Below, piece by piece: positions 1 through 10,387 of a stretch of 64,000 nt of DNA. Position 1 is the stretch's first letter. The number at the start of each line of letters is the position of its first letter. The stretch lies in the NCBI RefSeq assembly GCF_000374145.1, contig NZ_KB893654.1, forward strand, positions 894,995 to 958,994, in the 5' to 3' direction. A program made the translations under genes and the position numbers. The notes beneath the pieces were generated by a model. It searched no databases. It saw only the letters and a program-made list of their open reading frames with translations, and was not told the origin of the DNA. This DNA comes from Neomegalonema perideroedes DSM 15528 (lineage in GTDB: Bacteria > Pseudomonadota > Alphaproteobacteria > Rhodobacterales > Rhodobacteraceae).

Positions 1-1032
1 ACTCCCGACGAGGCGGATCAGCTCTTCGAGGTGCTCAAACAATTGCGCGCCGAGGGCAAGACCGTCCTCATCATCACCCATAAGCTCCGCGAGATCATGG
101 CCATCACCGATTCCGTTTCGGTGATGCGTCAGGGCAAGATGGTCGGGACTTTGCGCACCGCCGAAACCAGCCCGGATCAGCTCGCGGAGATGATGGTGGG
201 GCGGCGGGTGCTGCTGAAGGTCGAGAAAGGCCCGGCCAATCCCGGCCTTCCGGCGCTGACGGTCGAGAATCTGACGCTCCGCGACGGCGCGGGCGTCGAG
301 CGGCTGAAGAACGTCTCCCTGACGCTCCGGCGCGGCGAGATCGTCGGGATCGCGGGCGTGGCGGGCAATGGGCAATCAGAGCTTCTGGAGGCCATCGCGG
401 GCTTGCGCAAACCCAGCTCCGGACGGATTCTGCTCGACGGCGCGCCGATCCCGCATGATCCGCGCGCCTTGCGGGAGCTGCGCCTCGCCCATATCCCTGA
501 GGACCGCCATAAGATGGGCCTCGTGCTGAAATTCGAGACCCGCGAGAATTCGATCCTCGGCTATCACCTCGACCATCGTTACGGCGGCGCGCTGCTGAAT
601 AATTCGGCCATCGAGGCGGAATGTCAGAGCCAGATGGAGGCCTATGACGTGCGGCCTCCGAACAGCCGTCTGAAGACGGCGAATTTCTCGGGCGGCAATC
701 AGCAGAAGATCGTTCTGGCGCGCGAATTCGAGCGCGGGCCTCATGTGCTGCTCATCGGCCAGCCGACGCGCGGCGTGGACATCGGCGCCATCGAGTTCAT
801 CCATCGCCGCATCATCGAGATGCGCGACGCGGGCAAGGCGATTTTGCTGGTCTCGGTGGAGCTGGACGAGATCCGGGCGCTGTCGGATCGGGTGCTGGTG
901 ATGTTCGACGGCCGGATCGTCGGCGAGCGCCCGCCGGAGACCGACGAACGCGAACTCGGCCTGCTGATGGCGGGCGTGACCGGGGCTGGCGCCGGGCCCG
1001 GCGCTGGAACGAGCGAAAGAGGCGCGGCGTGA
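1..1032 (+). CDS. Nucleoside/simple-sugar ABC importer, ATP-binding protein (5' end outside the window)
   Basis: This is the ATPase of a BmpA/YufNOPQ-type nucleoside importer. The reading frame is open from the first base, so most of the first nucleotide-binding domain lies to the left. What remains of it is the region just after Walker B and the H-loop ([10 protein letters not shown]). The second domain is complete. Its Walker A is degenerate ([13 protein letters not shown], lacking the usual GKS/T), and it has the signature FSGGNQQK and the [10 protein letters not shown] Walker B region. A degenerate second P-loop is normal for this tandem-ATPase family. Two matching permeases follow. The substrate-binding lipoprotein is not in the window and may lie upstream. 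The downstream salvage enzymes favour nucleosides over sugars as substrate, which is inference. Confidence 0.9.
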   Translation, partial: TPDEADQLFEVLKQLRAEGKTVLIITHKLREIMAITDSVSVMRQGKMVGTLRTAETSPDQLAEMMVGRRVLLKVEKGPANPGLPALTVENLTLRDGAGVERLKNVSLTLRRGEIVGIAGVAGNGQSELLEAIAGLRKPSSGRILLDGAPIPHDPRALRELRLAHIPEDRHKMGLVLKFETRENSILGYHLDHRYGGALLNNSAIEAECQSQMEAYDVRPPNSRLKTANFSGGNQQKIVLAREFERGPHVLLIGQPTRGVDIGAIEFIHRRIIEMRDAGKAILLVSVELDEIRALSDRVLVMFDGRIVGERPPETDERELGLLMAGVTGAGAGPGAGTSERGAA

Positions 1033-1186
1033 GTCCCGCCCGTCTTGCGGGGAGCGCGGCGAACCCGACGCCTTCCCGCTTGTTTTCAGGGGATTATCCT
1101 GAGAAGCTCAAGCGGAGTCCGCGCTTTTCCTTGGGGGCGCGCGCGGCCGCCTCCGCCTCAGGCGCCCGCATGATGGAGCCCAGACC

Positions 1187-2290
1187 ATGAGCCAACCGGC
1201 GGCCAAACTGCCTTTCTGGGTCGATTTCGGCCTGATCCCTTTGTTGAATCTCGTGGCGGCCTTCGCGGTGGCGGGTCTGGTGGTCGCGGTGATCGGCGAG
1301 AACCCGCTCGACGTGGCGCGGATCATCATTTACGGCGCTTTCGGCTATGGCGAAGGCGTCGGATTCACGCTGTTTTACGCCACGAACTTCATCTTCACCG
1401 GATTGGCGGTGGCGGTGGCCTTCCATGCGGGGCTGTTCAACATCGGCGGCGAGGGCCAAGCCTATATCGGCGGCTTGGGCGTGGCCTTGGTCGCGCTGGG
1501 GCTGGATCCTTATTTGCCTTGGTGGCTTCTGGCGCCCCTCGCGGTGATCGGGGCGGCGCTGTTCGGAGCGCTCTGGGCTTATATTCCGGCGGTGCTTCAG
1601 GCCAAACGCGGCAGCCATATCGTCATCACGACGATCATGTTCAACTTCATCGCCGCCTCGCTCATGGCCTATCTCCTTGTGGACGTGCTGAATCCCGGCG
1701 CGGGGAGCATGTCGCCGGGCACGCGCTTCTTCAACGCCGAGGCCGTTCCGCCCAGATTATCCGAGATCCTCGCGCCTTTCGGCGTGGATCTGGGCGGATC
1801 TCCGGCGAATCTATCGCTGATCGTGGCGCTGCTGGCGGCTTTGGGCCTCTGGCTGCTGCTCTGGCGGACGCGGCTCGGCTATGAGATCCGCGCGCTTGGG
1901 CATAACGCTTCGGCGGCGGCCTATGCGGGCGTGCCCATCGCGCGGGTGATCGTCATCGCCATGCTGATTTCGGGCGCTCTGGCGGGCATGATGGCGCTGA
2001 ATCCGGTGCTGGGGGATCAGGGACGCCTCTTGCTGGAGTTCCCCGGAGGCGCCGGCTTCGTGGGAATCGCGGTGGCGCTGATGGGGCGTTCGCATCCTCT
2101 GGGCGTGATCCTCGCGGCTTTGCTCTTCGGGATGCTCTATCAGGGCGGCAGCGAGCTGGCCTTTGAAAAACCGAGCATCAGCCGCGACATGCTGATTTTG
2201 ATTCAGGGCCTTGTGATCCTCTTCTCCGGCGCTTTGGAGAATCTGTTTCGTCCGGCCGTGGCGCGGATCTTCGCGCCGCGCGCGGCCTAA
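1187..2290 (+). CDS. Nucleoside ABC importer permease 1 (YufP-like)
   Basis: A 367-residue integral membrane protein of the branched-chain amino-acid/ribose permease type (BPD_transp_2). It has about eight to ten hydrophobic segments starting near residue 15 (PLLNLVAAFAVAGLVVAV). Family-typical stretches are FNIGGEGQAYIGGLG near residue 85 and RALGHNASAAAYAGV near residue 235, the cytoplasmic coupling region. It should form the channel with the next permease and be energised by the preceding ATPase. A gap of about 150 bases separates it from the ATPase gene, larger than other gaps in this operon, and nothing recognisable was seen in it. ATG at 1187 fits the family N terminus. Confidence 0.9.
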   Translation: MSQPAAKLPFWVDFGLIPLLNLVAAFAVAGLVVAVIGENPLDVARIIIYGAFGYGEGVGFTLFYATNFIFTGLAVAVAFHAGLFNIGGEGQAYIGGLGVALVALGLDPYLPWWLLAPLAVIGAALFGALWAYIPAVLQAKRGSHIVITTIMFNFIAASLMAYLLVDVLNPGAGSMSPGTRFFNAEAVPPRLSEILAPFGVDLGGSPANLSLIVALLAALGLWLLLWRTRLGYEIRALGHNASAAAYAGVPIARVIVIAMLISGALAGMMALNPVLGDQGRLLLEFPGGAGFVGIAVALMGRSHPLGVILAALLFGMLYQGGSELAFEKPSISRDMLILIQGLVILFSGALENLFRPAVARIFAPRAA

Positions 2291-2305
2291 AGGGAGGAAA
2301 GACCT

Positions 2306-3274
2306 ATGGATTGGCTGACCTTCCTCAATGTGCTGGATTCCGCCGTGCGGCTCTCGACGCCGCTTTTGCTGGCCTGTCTGGCGGGGCTCTTCACCGAGCG
2401 CGCGGGCGTGGTCGACATCGGGCTGGAGGGCAAGATGATCGCGGGCGCCTTCGCGGCGGGCGCGGTGGCGGTCTTCACCGGCTCGGCCTGGATCGCGCTG
2501 CTGGCGGCCATAGGCGCTTCGGTCTTCTTCGGATTGGTCCACGCCTTCGCCTGCGTGACGCAGCGGGGCAATCAGATCGTGGCGGGCGTGGCGATCAACT
2601 TCATCGCTTTAGGCTTGGCGGCGGTTCTGGGACAAAGCTGGTTCGGACAGGGCGGCAAGACGCCCGCGCCTCCGAATTCCGGACGCTTCACCGCCATTGA
2701 GCTTCCTTACGCCGCCGAGGCCGCTCAGATGGGGCCGATCGGGCGTTTCTACGCGGATGTGGTCTCCGGCCATAATCTCCTCGTCTATTTCGCCTTTCTG
2801 GCGCCTTTCCTGTCTTGGTGGCTGCTGAGCCGCACGCGTTTCGGCCTGCGTCTGCGGGCGGTGGGCGAGAATCCGGCGGCGGTGGACACCGCAGGCGTCT
2901 CGGTGACGCGGCTGCGCTATTCCGGACAAATCATCTGCGGCGCGCTCTGCGGCGTGGCGGGGGCCTATCTCGCCATCGGCCTGAACGCGGGCTATCTCAA
3001 CAACATGACCGCCGGACGCGGCTATATCGCCTTGGCGGCGCTGATCTTCGCGAAATGGCGTCCGGTCCCGGCGCTGTTCGTTTGTCTGCTCTTCGGCTTC
3101 CTCGACGCTTCGGCCAACCGGCTTCAGGGCGTCTCGCTGCCGAGCGTCGGCGTGGTGCCGGTGCAGTTCATCCAAGCCCTGCCTTATATTCTGACGGTGA
3201 TCCTCTTGGCGGGCTTCATCGGCAAGGCCATCCCGCCCAAGGCGGGCGGCGTGCCTTACGTCAAGGAGCGCTGA
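2306..3274 (+). CDS. Nucleoside ABC importer permease 2 (YufQ-like)
   Basis: A 322-residue polytopic inner-membrane protein and partner of the preceding permease. It shows ERAGVVDIGLEGKMIAGAF near residue 32, the counterpart of the FNIGGEG motif in the other subunit, and RAVGENPAAVDTAGV near residue 190, the coupling-helix region. A strong ribosome-binding site (GGGAGGAAAG) precedes ATG. Only 15 bases separate it from the upstream permease and 3 from cdd, so they are almost certainly co-transcribed. This pairing of two unequal permeases with a double ATPase is standard for BmpA-type nucleoside importers. Confidence 0.9.
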   Translation: MDWLTFLNVLDSAVRLSTPLLLACLAGLFTERAGVVDIGLEGKMIAGAFAAGAVAVFTGSAWIALLAAIGASVFFGLVHAFACVTQRGNQIVAGVAINFIALGLAAVLGQSWFGQGGKTPAPPNSGRFTAIELPYAAEAAQMGPIGRFYADVVSGHNLLVYFAFLAPFLSWWLLSRTRFGLRLRAVGENPAAVDTAGVSVTRLRYSGQIICGALCGVAGAYLAIGLNAGYLNNMTAGRGYIALAALIFAKWRPVPALFVCLLFGFLDASANRLQGVSLPSVGVVPVQFIQALPYILTVILLAGFIGKAIPPKAGGVPYVKER

Positions 3275-3277
3275 GCC

Positions 3278-3670
3278 ATGCAGAATCTTGTGAAGGCGGC
3301 GCTTGAAGTCCGCGAGAAGGCTTATGCGCCCTATTCGCGCTTTCTGGTGGGGGTGGCGATCCGCGGCGCCTCGGGGCGGATCTACGTCGGGGCCAATGTC
3401 GAGAACTCCAGCTTCCCCGAAGGCTGGTGCGCCGAGACCTCGGCCATCGGCGCGATGATCGCGGCGGGCGAGCGCCAGATCGCGGAGGTCTGCGTGGCCG
3501 GGGATTCCCCCGCGCCTCTGACGCCCTGCGGCGGTTGCCGCCAGCGTCTGGCGGAGTTCGGCGCCGCCGCGACTCCGGTGCATTCGGTCGGGCCTCAGGG
3601 GCTGCGCCGCAGCTTCACTTTGGGCGAGCTTCTGCCCGCCGCTTTTTCTCTGGAGTCCTCCGATGACTGA
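3278..3670 (+). CDS. cdd: Cytidine deaminase
   Basis: Hydrolytic deamination of cytidine or deoxycytidine to uridine or deoxyuridine. At 130 residues it is the short homotetrameric type. Zinc ligands and catalytic residues are visible: the WCAETSAIGAM segment supplies Cys and the catalytic Glu, and PCGGCRQ supplies two Cys ligands. The N-terminal KAYAPYSRFLVGVA and the VENSSFPEGWCAE region are family hallmarks. Its 3' end overlaps the purine nucleoside phosphorylase start by eight bases, implying translational coupling in the salvage operon. Confidence 0.95.
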   Translation: MQNLVKAALEVREKAYAPYSRFLVGVAIRGASGRIYVGANVENSSFPEGWCAETSAIGAMIAAGERQIAEVCVAGDSPAPLTPCGGCRQRLAEFGAAATPVHSVGPQGLRRSFTLGELLPAAFSLESSDD

Positions 3671-4466
3671 AGCCGCAGAATTCATCCGCCGCGCAATGGG
3701 CGGCGCTTGGGGAGCGGATCCCGTGGCGGTGGTCCTCGGCTCGGGTCTGGGGGCTCTGGCCGAGGAAGTGGAGGGCGCGCGGCGCTTTCCTTTCAAGGAT
3801 CTGCCGGGATTTCCTCGCTCGGGGGTTTCATCTCATAAGGGCGAGCTGATCCTCGGCCGCCTCTCCGGGCGCGACGTGGCCTTGCTGGCCGGGCGGGCGC
3901 ATTATTACGAGCATGGCGACCCCAAGATCATGCGCGTCCCGCTGGAGACCTTCAAGGCGCTCGGCGTCTCAAGGCTGCTGCTGACCAATGCGGCGGGCTC
4001 TCTGCGCGAGGACGCGCCTCCGGGTTCGCTGATGGTCCTGAACGACCATATTTCATGGTCGGGGCTCAATCCGCTGATCGGCGTGCAGGGCGATTCCCGT
4101 TTCGTCAATATGGTGGACGCCTATGATCCCGAGCTGCGGGCGGCTTTGCTGGCGGCGCTGAAGGCCGAGGGGCAGCCTCAGCTTCAAGGCGTCTATATGT
4201 GGTTCTCCGGCCCCTCCTTCGAGACTCCCGCCGAGATCCGCATGGCGCGGCTGCTCGGCGCCGACGCCGTGGGCATGTCCACCGTGCCGGAGGCGATCCT
4301 CGCGCGGCATATCGGCTTGCGGGTGGGGGCGGTTTCGGCGATCTCCAATTTCGGCGCGGGCATGACCGGCCTTCCCCTCAGCCATGAGGAGACGAAGGAG
4401 GAGGGCGCCAAACTCGCCGGACGCTTCATCGCCGTGGTGAAGCGCTTCCTTCAAGATTTGGCGTGA
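3663..4466 (+). CDS. Purine nucleoside phosphorylase (trimeric PNP-I type)
   Basis: Phosphorolysis of inosine/guanosine-type nucleosides to base plus (deoxy)ribose-1-phosphate. The protein has 267 residues. Visible family motifs are VVLGSGLG (phosphate loop), HKGELILG, the [12 protein letters not shown] segment, [12 protein letters not shown] (purine pocket Glu), [16 protein letters not shown], and a base-contacting Asn in AISNFGAG. The GMSTVPE signature places it with the trimeric PunA/human-PNP class rather than hexameric DeoD. Ribose-1-phosphate made here feeds DeoB two genes downstream. It starts inside the end of cdd. Confidence 0.92.
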   Translation: MTEAAEFIRRAMGGAWGADPVAVVLGSGLGALAEEVEGARRFPFKDLPGFPRSGVSSHKGELILGRLSGRDVALLAGRAHYYEHGDPKIMRVPLETFKALGVSRLLLTNAAGSLREDAPPGSLMVLNDHISWSGLNPLIGVQGDSRFVNMVDAYDPELRAALLAALKAEGQPQLQGVYMWFSGPSFETPAEIRMARLLGADAVGMSTVPEAILARHIGLRVGAVSAISNFGAGMTGLPLSHEETKEEGAKLAGRFIAVVKRFLQDLA

Positions 4467-4473
4467 GGCCCTT

Positions 4474-5775
4474 ATGCTTCCTCAGGAAATCATCCGCCGC
4501 AAACGCGACGGGAAAACCCTCTCCGCTGACGAGATCAAGGACTTCATCGGCGGCCTGACCCGCAATGAAGTCTCCGAAGGTCAGGCGGCGGCCTTCGCCA
4601 TGGCGGTCTTCTTCCAGAAGATGGAGGTCGCCGAGCGCGTCGCCCTCACCGAGGCCATGCGCGATTCCGGCGAAGTCCTCGATTGGTCCGACCTCCCCGG
4701 CCCGACGGTCGACAAACATTCCACAGGCGGCGTCGGCGACAATGTTTCGCTCATGCTCGCGCCGATCTTGGCGGCCTGCGGGGCCTATGTGCCGATGATC
4801 TCGGGGCGCGGCCTCGGGCATACGGGCGGCACGCTGGATAAGCTCGACGCCGTGCCGGGCTACGTCACGCAGCCCGATCTTCCGCTTCTGCGCAAGGTGG
4901 TCCGCGAGGTCGGATGCGCCGTCATCGGCCAGACGGGCGAACTGGCGCCTGCGGATAAGCGTCTCTACGCCATCCGCGACGTGACCGGAACCGTGGAATC
5001 GGTGGATCTCATCACCGCCTCGATTCTCTCGAAGAAGCTCTCGGCGGGGCTGGACGCGCTGGTTTTGGACGTCAAAACCGGCTCCGGCGCCTTCATGGCC
5101 GAGCGCGCCCAAGCCGAGGAGCTGGCGAAAAGCCTGCTCTTGGTCGGGCGCGGCGCGGGCATGCAGACCGGCGCGCTCATCACCGACATGAACGAGTCCC
5201 TCGCCAGCGCGGCGGGCAACGCCCTTGAGACCCTCAACGCCGTGGAGTTCCTCACCGGAGCGCGGCGCGATCCGCGCCTGCTGGAGGTCACGCTCGCGCT
5301 TTGCGCCGAGGCTCTGCGGCTGGCGAAGCTGGCGCCCGACTTCACGGCCGGTCTTCGGATGTCGGAAAAGGCTCTGGCCTCCGGCGCGGCGGCCGAGCGC
5401 TTCGCGCGGATGATCGCGGCTCTGGGCGGCCCGAAGGATTTCCTTGAAAATCCGCGGAAGCATCTTGCGCAAGCCCCGATCAAGCGCGAAATCTTCGCTG
5501 AGAAGCAAGGCTTCGTGCGGAGCGTCCAAGCCCGCGAGATCGGCCTCGCCGTGATCGAGCTCGGCGGCGGCCGACGTCGGCCCGAGGACGCTATAGATTT
5601 CGCGGTGGGCTTCACCGATCTCGCCGGAATCGGCGAGAAGGCCGAAAGGCTCGGGGTCGTCCACGCCCGCAGCGAGGCTCAAGCCGAAGCCGCCGAAAGC
5701 GCCTTGCGCGCCGCCTATCGGATCGCCCCCGAGGCCGAGCCGAAAGCCTTGGCGGTTTTAGAGAGGATCGCCTGA
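4474..5775 (+). CDS. deoA: Thymidine phosphorylase
   Basis: Cleaves thymidine or deoxyuridine with phosphate to give base plus deoxyribose-1-phosphate. At 433 residues it is the usual length for the bacterial dimeric enzyme. Motifs include the N-terminal [16 protein letters not shown], the phosphate-binding [13 protein letters not shown] near residue 83, and [16 protein letters not shown], which is diagnostic of the pyrimidine nucleoside phosphorylase family. The deoB gene begins on the next base after its stop, consistent with one transcript. Confidence 0.96.
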   Translation: MLPQEIIRRKRDGKTLSADEIKDFIGGLTRNEVSEGQAAAFAMAVFFQKMEVAERVALTEAMRDSGEVLDWSDLPGPTVDKHSTGGVGDNVSLMLAPILAACGAYVPMISGRGLGHTGGTLDKLDAVPGYVTQPDLPLLRKVVREVGCAVIGQTGELAPADKRLYAIRDVTGTVESVDLITASILSKKLSAGLDALVLDVKTGSGAFMAERAQAEELAKSLLLVGRGAGMQTGALITDMNESLASAAGNALETLNAVEFLTGARRDPRLLEVTLALCAEALRLAKLAPDFTAGLRMSEKALASGAAAERFARMIAALGGPKDFLENPRKHLAQAPIKREIFAEKQGFVRSVQAREIGLAVIELGGGRRRPEDAIDFAVGFTDLAGIGEKAERLGVVHARSEAQAEAAESALRAAYRIAPEAEPKALAVLERIA

Positions 5776-6966
5776 ATGGCCCGCGCCTTTTTGCTGGTGA
5801 TGGACTCCGTCGGGATCGGCGGCGCGCCCGACGCGGCGGCCTTCGGCGACGACGGCGCCGACACGCTCGGCCATATCGCCGAAGCCCGGGCGGAGGCGGG
5901 GCGGCCTCTGAGTCTGCCCCATCTCGACGCTCTGGGCCTTGGCCGGGCCTGCGAATTGGCGACGGGGCGGATTCCGCCGGGCTTGGGCGCCGAGCCGCAG
6001 GGAATCTGGGGCTGCGCCCGCGAGGTCAGCAAGGGCAAGGACACGCCTTCGGGCCATTGGGAGATCGCGGGTCTGCCGGTGCCTTTCCAATGGGGCTATT
6101 TCCCCGAACGCGTCCCGGCCTTTCCGCCCGAGGTGCTGAAGGCTCTGCATAAGGCCGCCGGGGCTGAGGGCTCTCTGGCCAATCGCCACGCCTCCGGCAC
6201 CGAAGTCATCGAGGATTTCGGCGAGGAGCATATCCGCACCGGCTGGCCGATCTTCTACACCTCGGTGGATTCCGTGTTGCAGATCGCCGCCCATGAAGAG
6301 CATTTCGGGCTTGAGCGCCTGCTCAAGCTCTGCGAGGCGGGGCGCAAGATCCTCGATCCTCTGATGATCGGGCGGGTGATCGCGCGGCCCTTCCTCGGCG
6401 AGCGGCGCGGCGAGTTCAAACGCACGCCCAATCGGCGCGATTACGCCATTCCGCCCCCGGAGCCCACCCTCATGGACCGCGTTCAGGCGGCGGGCGGGCG
6501 CACATGGACCATCGGCAAGATCGCCGACATCTTCGCCCATCATGGCGTCTCCGAGATCCTCAAGGGCAAGGACGACATGGCGCTTTTCGACCGCCTCCTC
6601 GAGGCGGCGGATCAGGCGCAGCCGGGAGATTTGGTCTTCGCGAATTTCGTGCAGTTCGATTCGGATTTCGGCCATCGCCGCGACCCCATGGGCTACGCCG
6701 CGCAGCTTGAGCTCTTCGATTCGCGCCTGCCGGAGTTTCTGGCGAAGCTGCGGCCGGGAGATCTGGCCCTCGTCACCGCCGATCACGGCAATGATCCGAC
6801 CTGGCACGGCACCGACCACACCCGCGAGCAGGTTCCGATCCTCATGACCGGGCCGGGGCGCATGGCGCGGAGCGTCGGGGCGCGGGCGGGCTTCGCCGAT
6901 CTGGGCGAGACTCTGGCGGCCCATCTGGGGCTGGCGCCGGGCCGCCATGGAGTTTCTTTCCTGTAA
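5776..6966 (+). CDS. deoB: Phosphopentomutase
   Basis: Interconverts (deoxy)ribose-1-phosphate and -5-phosphate, linking nucleoside phosphorolysis to pentose metabolism. It has 396 residues and belongs to the alkaline-phosphatase superfamily. Metal and active-site motifs are the N-terminal [30 protein letters not shown] near residue 135, [15 protein letters not shown], and C-terminal [18 protein letters not shown]. It follows deoA without a gap, and its end overlaps or abuts add depending on the add start. Confidence 0.97.
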   Translation: MARAFLLVMDSVGIGGAPDAAAFGDDGADTLGHIAEARAEAGRPLSLPHLDALGLGRACELATGRIPPGLGAEPQGIWGCAREVSKGKDTPSGHWEIAGLPVPFQWGYFPERVPAFPPEVLKALHKAAGAEGSLANRHASGTEVIEDFGEEHIRTGWPIFYTSVDSVLQIAAHEEHFGLERLLKLCEAGRKILDPLMIGRVIARPFLGERRGEFKRTPNRRDYAIPPPEPTLMDRVQAAGGRTWTIGKIADIFAHHGVSEILKGKDDMALFDRLLEAADQAQPGDLVFANFVQFDSDFGHRRDPMGYAAQLELFDSRLPEFLAKLRPGDLALVTADHGNDPTWHGTDHTREQVPILMTGPGRMARSVGARAGFADLGETLAAHLGLAPGRHGVSFL

Positions 6967-6976
6967 GGATATTCAA

Positions 6977-7972
6977 GTGTTGAACGTGGATTCGATTCCA
7001 AAGGCTGAAATTCATCTTCATCTGGAGGGCGCCGCGCCGCCGGATCTCGTGGCCGCTCTGGCCGCGAAGAAGGGCGTCGATCTGAAAGGTCTGGTCCAGA
7101 ACGGGCGCTATGTCTGGCGCGGCTTCTCGGAGTTCCTCGCGGCCTATGACGCGGCGGCGGCGGTCTTCACCACGCCCGAGGATTACGAGGCTCTGACGCG
7201 CTCGATCCTCGAGGGTCTGGCGGCGCAGAACACGCTGTACGCCGAATTCTTCGTCTCGCCCGACCACGCCGAGGCCACGGGCGTCTCATGGGCGGAGTAT
7301 CTCGGCGCCGTGGTCCGGGCCATCGAGGCGACCGAGAAGACTCATGGAATCACGGCGCGTCTCATTCCGCTCTGCGTGCGCGGCTATGGGCCGGAGAACG
7401 CCAAGCGCGTGGCCGAGCTCGTGGCCAAGACCGCGCATCCTTACGTGACCGGCTTCGGCATGGCCGGAGACGAGCGCATGCACCATCCGCGCGATTTCGC
7501 CCCCGCCTTCGACCTCGCCCGCGAGGCGGGCCTCAAGCTCACCGCCCATGCGGGCGAGTTCGGCGGGCCGGAGAGCGTGGCGGTCGCCGTGGAGCATCTC
7601 AAGCTCGCGCGCGTGGGCCATGGCGTGCGCGCCTCTGAGGATCCCGCGCTGGTGCGGCGCCTCGCCGAAGAGGGAATCACGCTGGAGGTCTGCCCGATCT
7701 CCAACGTGGTGCTGGAGGTTTATCCGAATCTCGCAGCCCATCCCTTTAAGAAGCTGCGCGACGCGGGCGTGAAGGTCACCATCTCGACCGACGATCCGCC
7801 CTTCTTCGGCACGACCCTCACGCGCGATTACCGCGAGGCCGCCGAAACCTTCGGCCTCAGCGCCGAGGATCTGCGCGGAATCACGCGCACGGCTCTGGAG
7901 GCCGCTTTCTGCGACGAGCCGACCCGCGCGCGGCTGATCAAGCGTCTGGACGAGGCTCCGCTGGCGTCGTAA
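6977..7972 (+). CDS. add: Adenosine deaminase
   Basis: Zinc amidohydrolase that deaminates (deoxy)adenosine to (deoxy)inosine, which PNP can then cleave. Motifs are HLHLEGAAPP (zinc His pair), HAGEFGGPES (zinc His and catalytic Glu), and ISTDDPPFFGTTL (zinc Asp). The frame is open from an ATG at 6947 inside deoB. I prefer GTG 6977, because TAAGGA at 6964-6969 sits 7 bases upstream and the family usually begins just before PKAEIHLHLEG. TTG 6980 is a further possibility. An adenine deaminase of the same family cannot be fully excluded from motifs alone. Confidence 0.9.
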   Translation: MLNVDSIPKAEIHLHLEGAAPPDLVAALAAKKGVDLKGLVQNGRYVWRGFSEFLAAYDAAAAVFTTPEDYEALTRSILEGLAAQNTLYAEFFVSPDHAEATGVSWAEYLGAVVRAIEATEKTHGITARLIPLCVRGYGPENAKRVAELVAKTAHPYVTGFGMAGDERMHHPRDFAPAFDLAREAGLKLTAHAGEFGGPESVAVAVEHLKLARVGHGVRASEDPALVRRLAEEGITLEVCPISNVVLEVYPNLAAHPFKKLRDAGVKVTISTDDPPFFGTTLTRDYREAAETFGLSAEDLRGITRTALEAAFCDEPTRARLIKRLDEAPLAS

Positions 7973-8008
7973 ACCGCAGGCCTGACCGAAAGCAGGAGAG
8001 AGCGGGCC

Positions 8009-8638
8009 ATGAGAGACGTGCGGATCATCGACCACCCGCTGATTCAGCATAAGCTGACCATCATGCGCGACCGCGCCACCTCCACGGCGAGCTTCCGGCG
8101 CCTGCTGCAAGAGATCTCGCATCTGCTCTGTTACGAGCTGACGCGGGATCTCGAACTGGAGATGGTTCCGATCATCACCCCGGTCTCGATGATGATGGCG
8201 CCGCGTCTGGCGGGGAAGAAGCTGGTCTTCGCCTCGGTGCTGCGGGCGGGCGACGGCCTTTTGCAAGGCATGCTGGATCTGGTGCCCTCGGCCCGCGTGG
8301 CGCATATCGGGCTCTACCGCGATCCGGAGACCCTTCAGCCGGTGTCCTATTACTTCAAATCGCCGGAGGATCTCGACGACCGACTCGTCGTGATCGTCGA
8401 TCCCATGCTGGCGACGGGCCATTCCGCCGCCGCCGCCGTGACGACCATGAAGGCCCATGGCGCGCAGCGTCTGCGCTTTCTCTCGCTGCTGGCCGCCCCC
8501 GAGGGGCTGAGGAATTTCCACGACGTCCATCCCGACGTTCCCGTCTATGTCGCGGCGGTGGACGAGAAGCTGAACGAACATGGCTATATCGTGCCGGGTC
8601 TCGGAGATGCGGGCGATCGCCTGTTTGGTACGAAATAG
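8009..8638 (+). CDS. upp: Uracil phosphoribosyltransferase
   Basis: Converts uracil plus PRPP to UMP, completing pyrimidine salvage after Cdd and DeoA. It has 209 residues, the normal length. The PRPP-binding loop is [14 protein letters not shown] near residue 125. [18 protein letters not shown] and [15 protein letters not shown] are characteristic, and the C terminus [16 protein letters not shown] is the uracil-binding end of this family. A ribosome-binding site (AGGAGAG) precedes ATG. It is the last gene of the salvage cluster, and a 254-base gap with the nuo promoter follows. Confidence 0.97.
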   Translation: MRDVRIIDHPLIQHKLTIMRDRATSTASFRRLLQEISHLLCYELTRDLELEMVPIITPVSMMMAPRLAGKKLVFASVLRAGDGLLQGMLDLVPSARVAHIGLYRDPETLQPVSYYFKSPEDLDDRLVVIVDPMLATGHSAAAAVTTMKAHGAQRLRFLSLLAAPEGLRNFHDVHPDVPVYVAAVDEKLNEHGYIVPGLGDAGDRLFGTK

Positions 8639-8767
8639 GGAATATTGCGGTTTTGTAAGAGGTTAATTCCCCTTCTGGGGGCCGCTCCTCTCCTGCGCCC
8701 GTAAATCCGACGATTTTCCTCGGTTTTTCTGGGGCTTCCCCCCGCCGCCTCCTGCGGCGAAAAGGCT

Positions 8768-8797
8768 TTGAACAGCCCATTTTGCACCGCATATGAT
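8768..8797 (+). promoter_or_regulatory. Probable sigma70-type promoter of the nuo operon
   Basis: TTGAAC at 8768-8773 and TATGAT at 8792-8797 are separated by 18 bases. These are close matches to -35 and -10 consensus, just upstream of the first nuo gene. Transcription would start near 8804 and leave a leader of about 90 bases before nuoA. No second good candidate was seen between upp and nuoA, and no clear terminator for the salvage operon was found, so some read-through is possible. Confidence 0.6.
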
Positions 8798-8892
8798 TGA
8801 CGCCAGACGCTCCGAGGGCTATCCACTAGCTGCGTTCGGACGGCGCGTCGCGCCGCTTCGCGGATGGATCGGATCGGATCGGGAGAGGGCGC

Positions 8893-9258
8893 ATGAACGA
8901 TCTTTTGCGGGAATATCTTCCCATCGTCGTCTTCCTCGCTTTGGCCGTCGGGCTTGGCTTGGCCTTCATTCTGGCGGCGGTGTTCCTCGCCCCGAGCCGC
9001 CCCGACGCCGAGAAGCTTTCGGCCTATGAATGCGGCTTCAACGCCTTCGACGACGCGCGCATGAAATTCGACGTGCGCTTTTATCTGGTGGCCATCCTCT
9101 TCATCATCTTCGACCTTGAGGCGGCCTTCCTCTTTCCATGGGCGGCGAGCTTCGGCTTCATCGGAAGCTTCGGGTTTTGGTCGATGATGGTCTTCCTCGC
9201 CGTGCTGACCATCGGCTTCGTCTATGAATGGCGCAAAGGAGCCCTCGAATGGGAGTGA
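8893..9258 (+). CDS. nuoA: NADH-quinone oxidoreductase subunit A
   Basis: Small membrane subunit of complex I, located at the junction with the peripheral arm. It has 121 residues and three hydrophobic helices. The conserved [44 protein letters not shown] stretch (loop and helix 2, with acidic residues of the E-channel region) is clearly present near residues 38-80. GGGAGAGGG precedes the ATG. Its last codons overlap the nuoB start. Confidence 0.97.
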   Translation: MNDLLREYLPIVVFLALAVGLGLAFILAAVFLAPSRPDAEKLSAYECGFNAFDDARMKFDVRFYLVAILFIIFDLEAAFLFPWAASFGFIGSFGFWSMMVFLAVLTIGFVYEWRKGALEWE

Positions 9259-9773
9259 TCGCTTCGGCCGGTCCCGACAAAGAGCACGCCACGCGCCTGT
9301 TGTCGGACGAACTCGCGGATAAGGGCTTCATCCTCACCACCGCCGACGACCTCATCGCCTGGGCGCGCACCGGCTCGCTGATGTGGATGACCTTCGGCCT
9401 CGCCTGCTGCGCCGTCGAGATGATGCAGGCCTCCATGCCGCGCTACGACATGGAGCGCTTCGGCGCCGCGCCGCGCGCTTCGCCGCGTCAATCGGACGTG
9501 ATGATCGTCGCGGGCACTTTGACCAATAAGATGGCTCCGGCTCTGCGCAAGGTCTATGATCAGATGCCCGAGCCGCGTTACGTCATCTCGATGGGCTCCT
9601 GCGCCAACGGCGGCGGCTATTACCACTACAGCTATTCGGTGGTGCGCGGCTGCGACCGCGTGGTTCCGGTGGACATCTACGTCCCCGGCTGCCCGCCCAC
9701 CGCCGAGGCTCTGATCTACGGCATTCTGCAATTGCAGCGGAAGATCCGCCGCACCAGCTCCATCGCCCGCTGA
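9249..9773 (+). CDS. nuoB: NADH-quinone oxidoreductase subunit B
   Basis: Carries the terminal 4Fe-4S cluster N2 that reduces quinone. Cluster ligands are visible in [21 protein letters not shown] and [12 protein letters not shown] place the start at ATG 9249, inside the end of nuoA, because AAAGGAG ends 7 bases upstream. That gives 174 residues, and an in-frame ATG 21 bases earlier would make a longer, less typical N terminus. It interacts with NuoD to form the quinone site. Confidence 0.96.
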   Translation: MGVIASAGPDKEHATRLLSDELADKGFILTTADDLIAWARTGSLMWMTFGLACCAVEMMQASMPRYDMERFGAAPRASPRQSDVMIVAGTLTNKMAPALRKVYDQMPEPRYVISMGSCANGGGYYHYSYSVVRGCDRVVPVDIYVPGCPPTAEALIYGILQLQRKIRRTSSIAR

Positions 9774-9785
9774 GGAGGCGCCCCT

Positions 9786-10385
9786 ATGGCGGATCTCAAC
9801 GCTCTGGCCGAGAAGCTCGGCGCCGGTTTCCCGGAAGGGGCGGTCGAAGCCGCCTTCGGCGAACTCACGCTGCTTTTGCCTCTGGCGGGGCTGCATGAGG
9901 CGATCCGGCGTCTGCGCGACGACCCGGATCTGCTGCTCGACCAGCTCACCGACCTTTGCGCTCTGGACTGGCCGGGCCGCGAGGCGCGCACCGAACTGGT
10001 TTATCATTTCCTGTCGATGCGCAAGAACTGGCGTCTGCGGGTGAAGGTCGGCGTGCGCGAGGACGAGGCCGCGCCGAGCGTGGTCGATCTGCATCCTTGC
10101 GCCGATTGGCTGGAGCGCGAAGTCTTCGACATGAACGGCGTGATCTTCGCGGGCCATCCGGATCTCCGCCGCATCCTGACCGATTACGGCTTCCGCGGCC
10201 ATCCTTTGCGCAAGGACTTCCCGACCACGGGCTACGTCGAAGTCCGTTACGACGAAGAGCGCAAGCGCGTGATCTATGAGCCGGTGAAGCTGATTCAGGA
10301 ATATCGGCAATTCGACTTCCTCAGCCCTTGGGAGGGCGCGCCTCATATTCTGCCGGGCGACGACAAGGCGAAAGCGGGGGGCTGA
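9786..10385 (+). CDS. nuoC: NADH-quinone oxidoreductase subunit C
   Basis: Peripheral-arm subunit of about 30 kDa class without cofactors, 199 residues. Motifs are [17 protein letters not shown] near residue 76, the [39 protein letters not shown] block (the complex I 30-kDa signature) and the following [21 protein letters not shown] precedes the ATG. It is separate from nuoD here, unlike the fused nuoCD of E. coli. A two-base gap separates the genes. Confidence 0.97.
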   Translation: MADLNALAEKLGAGFPEGAVEAAFGELTLLLPLAGLHEAIRRLRDDPDLLLDQLTDLCALDWPGREARTELVYHFLSMRKNWRLRVKVGVREDEAAPSVVDLHPCADWLEREVFDMNGVIFAGHPDLRRILTDYGFRGHPLRKDFPTTGYVEVRYDEERKRVIYEPVKLIQEYRQFDFLSPWEGAPHILPGDDKAKAGG

Positions 10386-10387
10386 CC

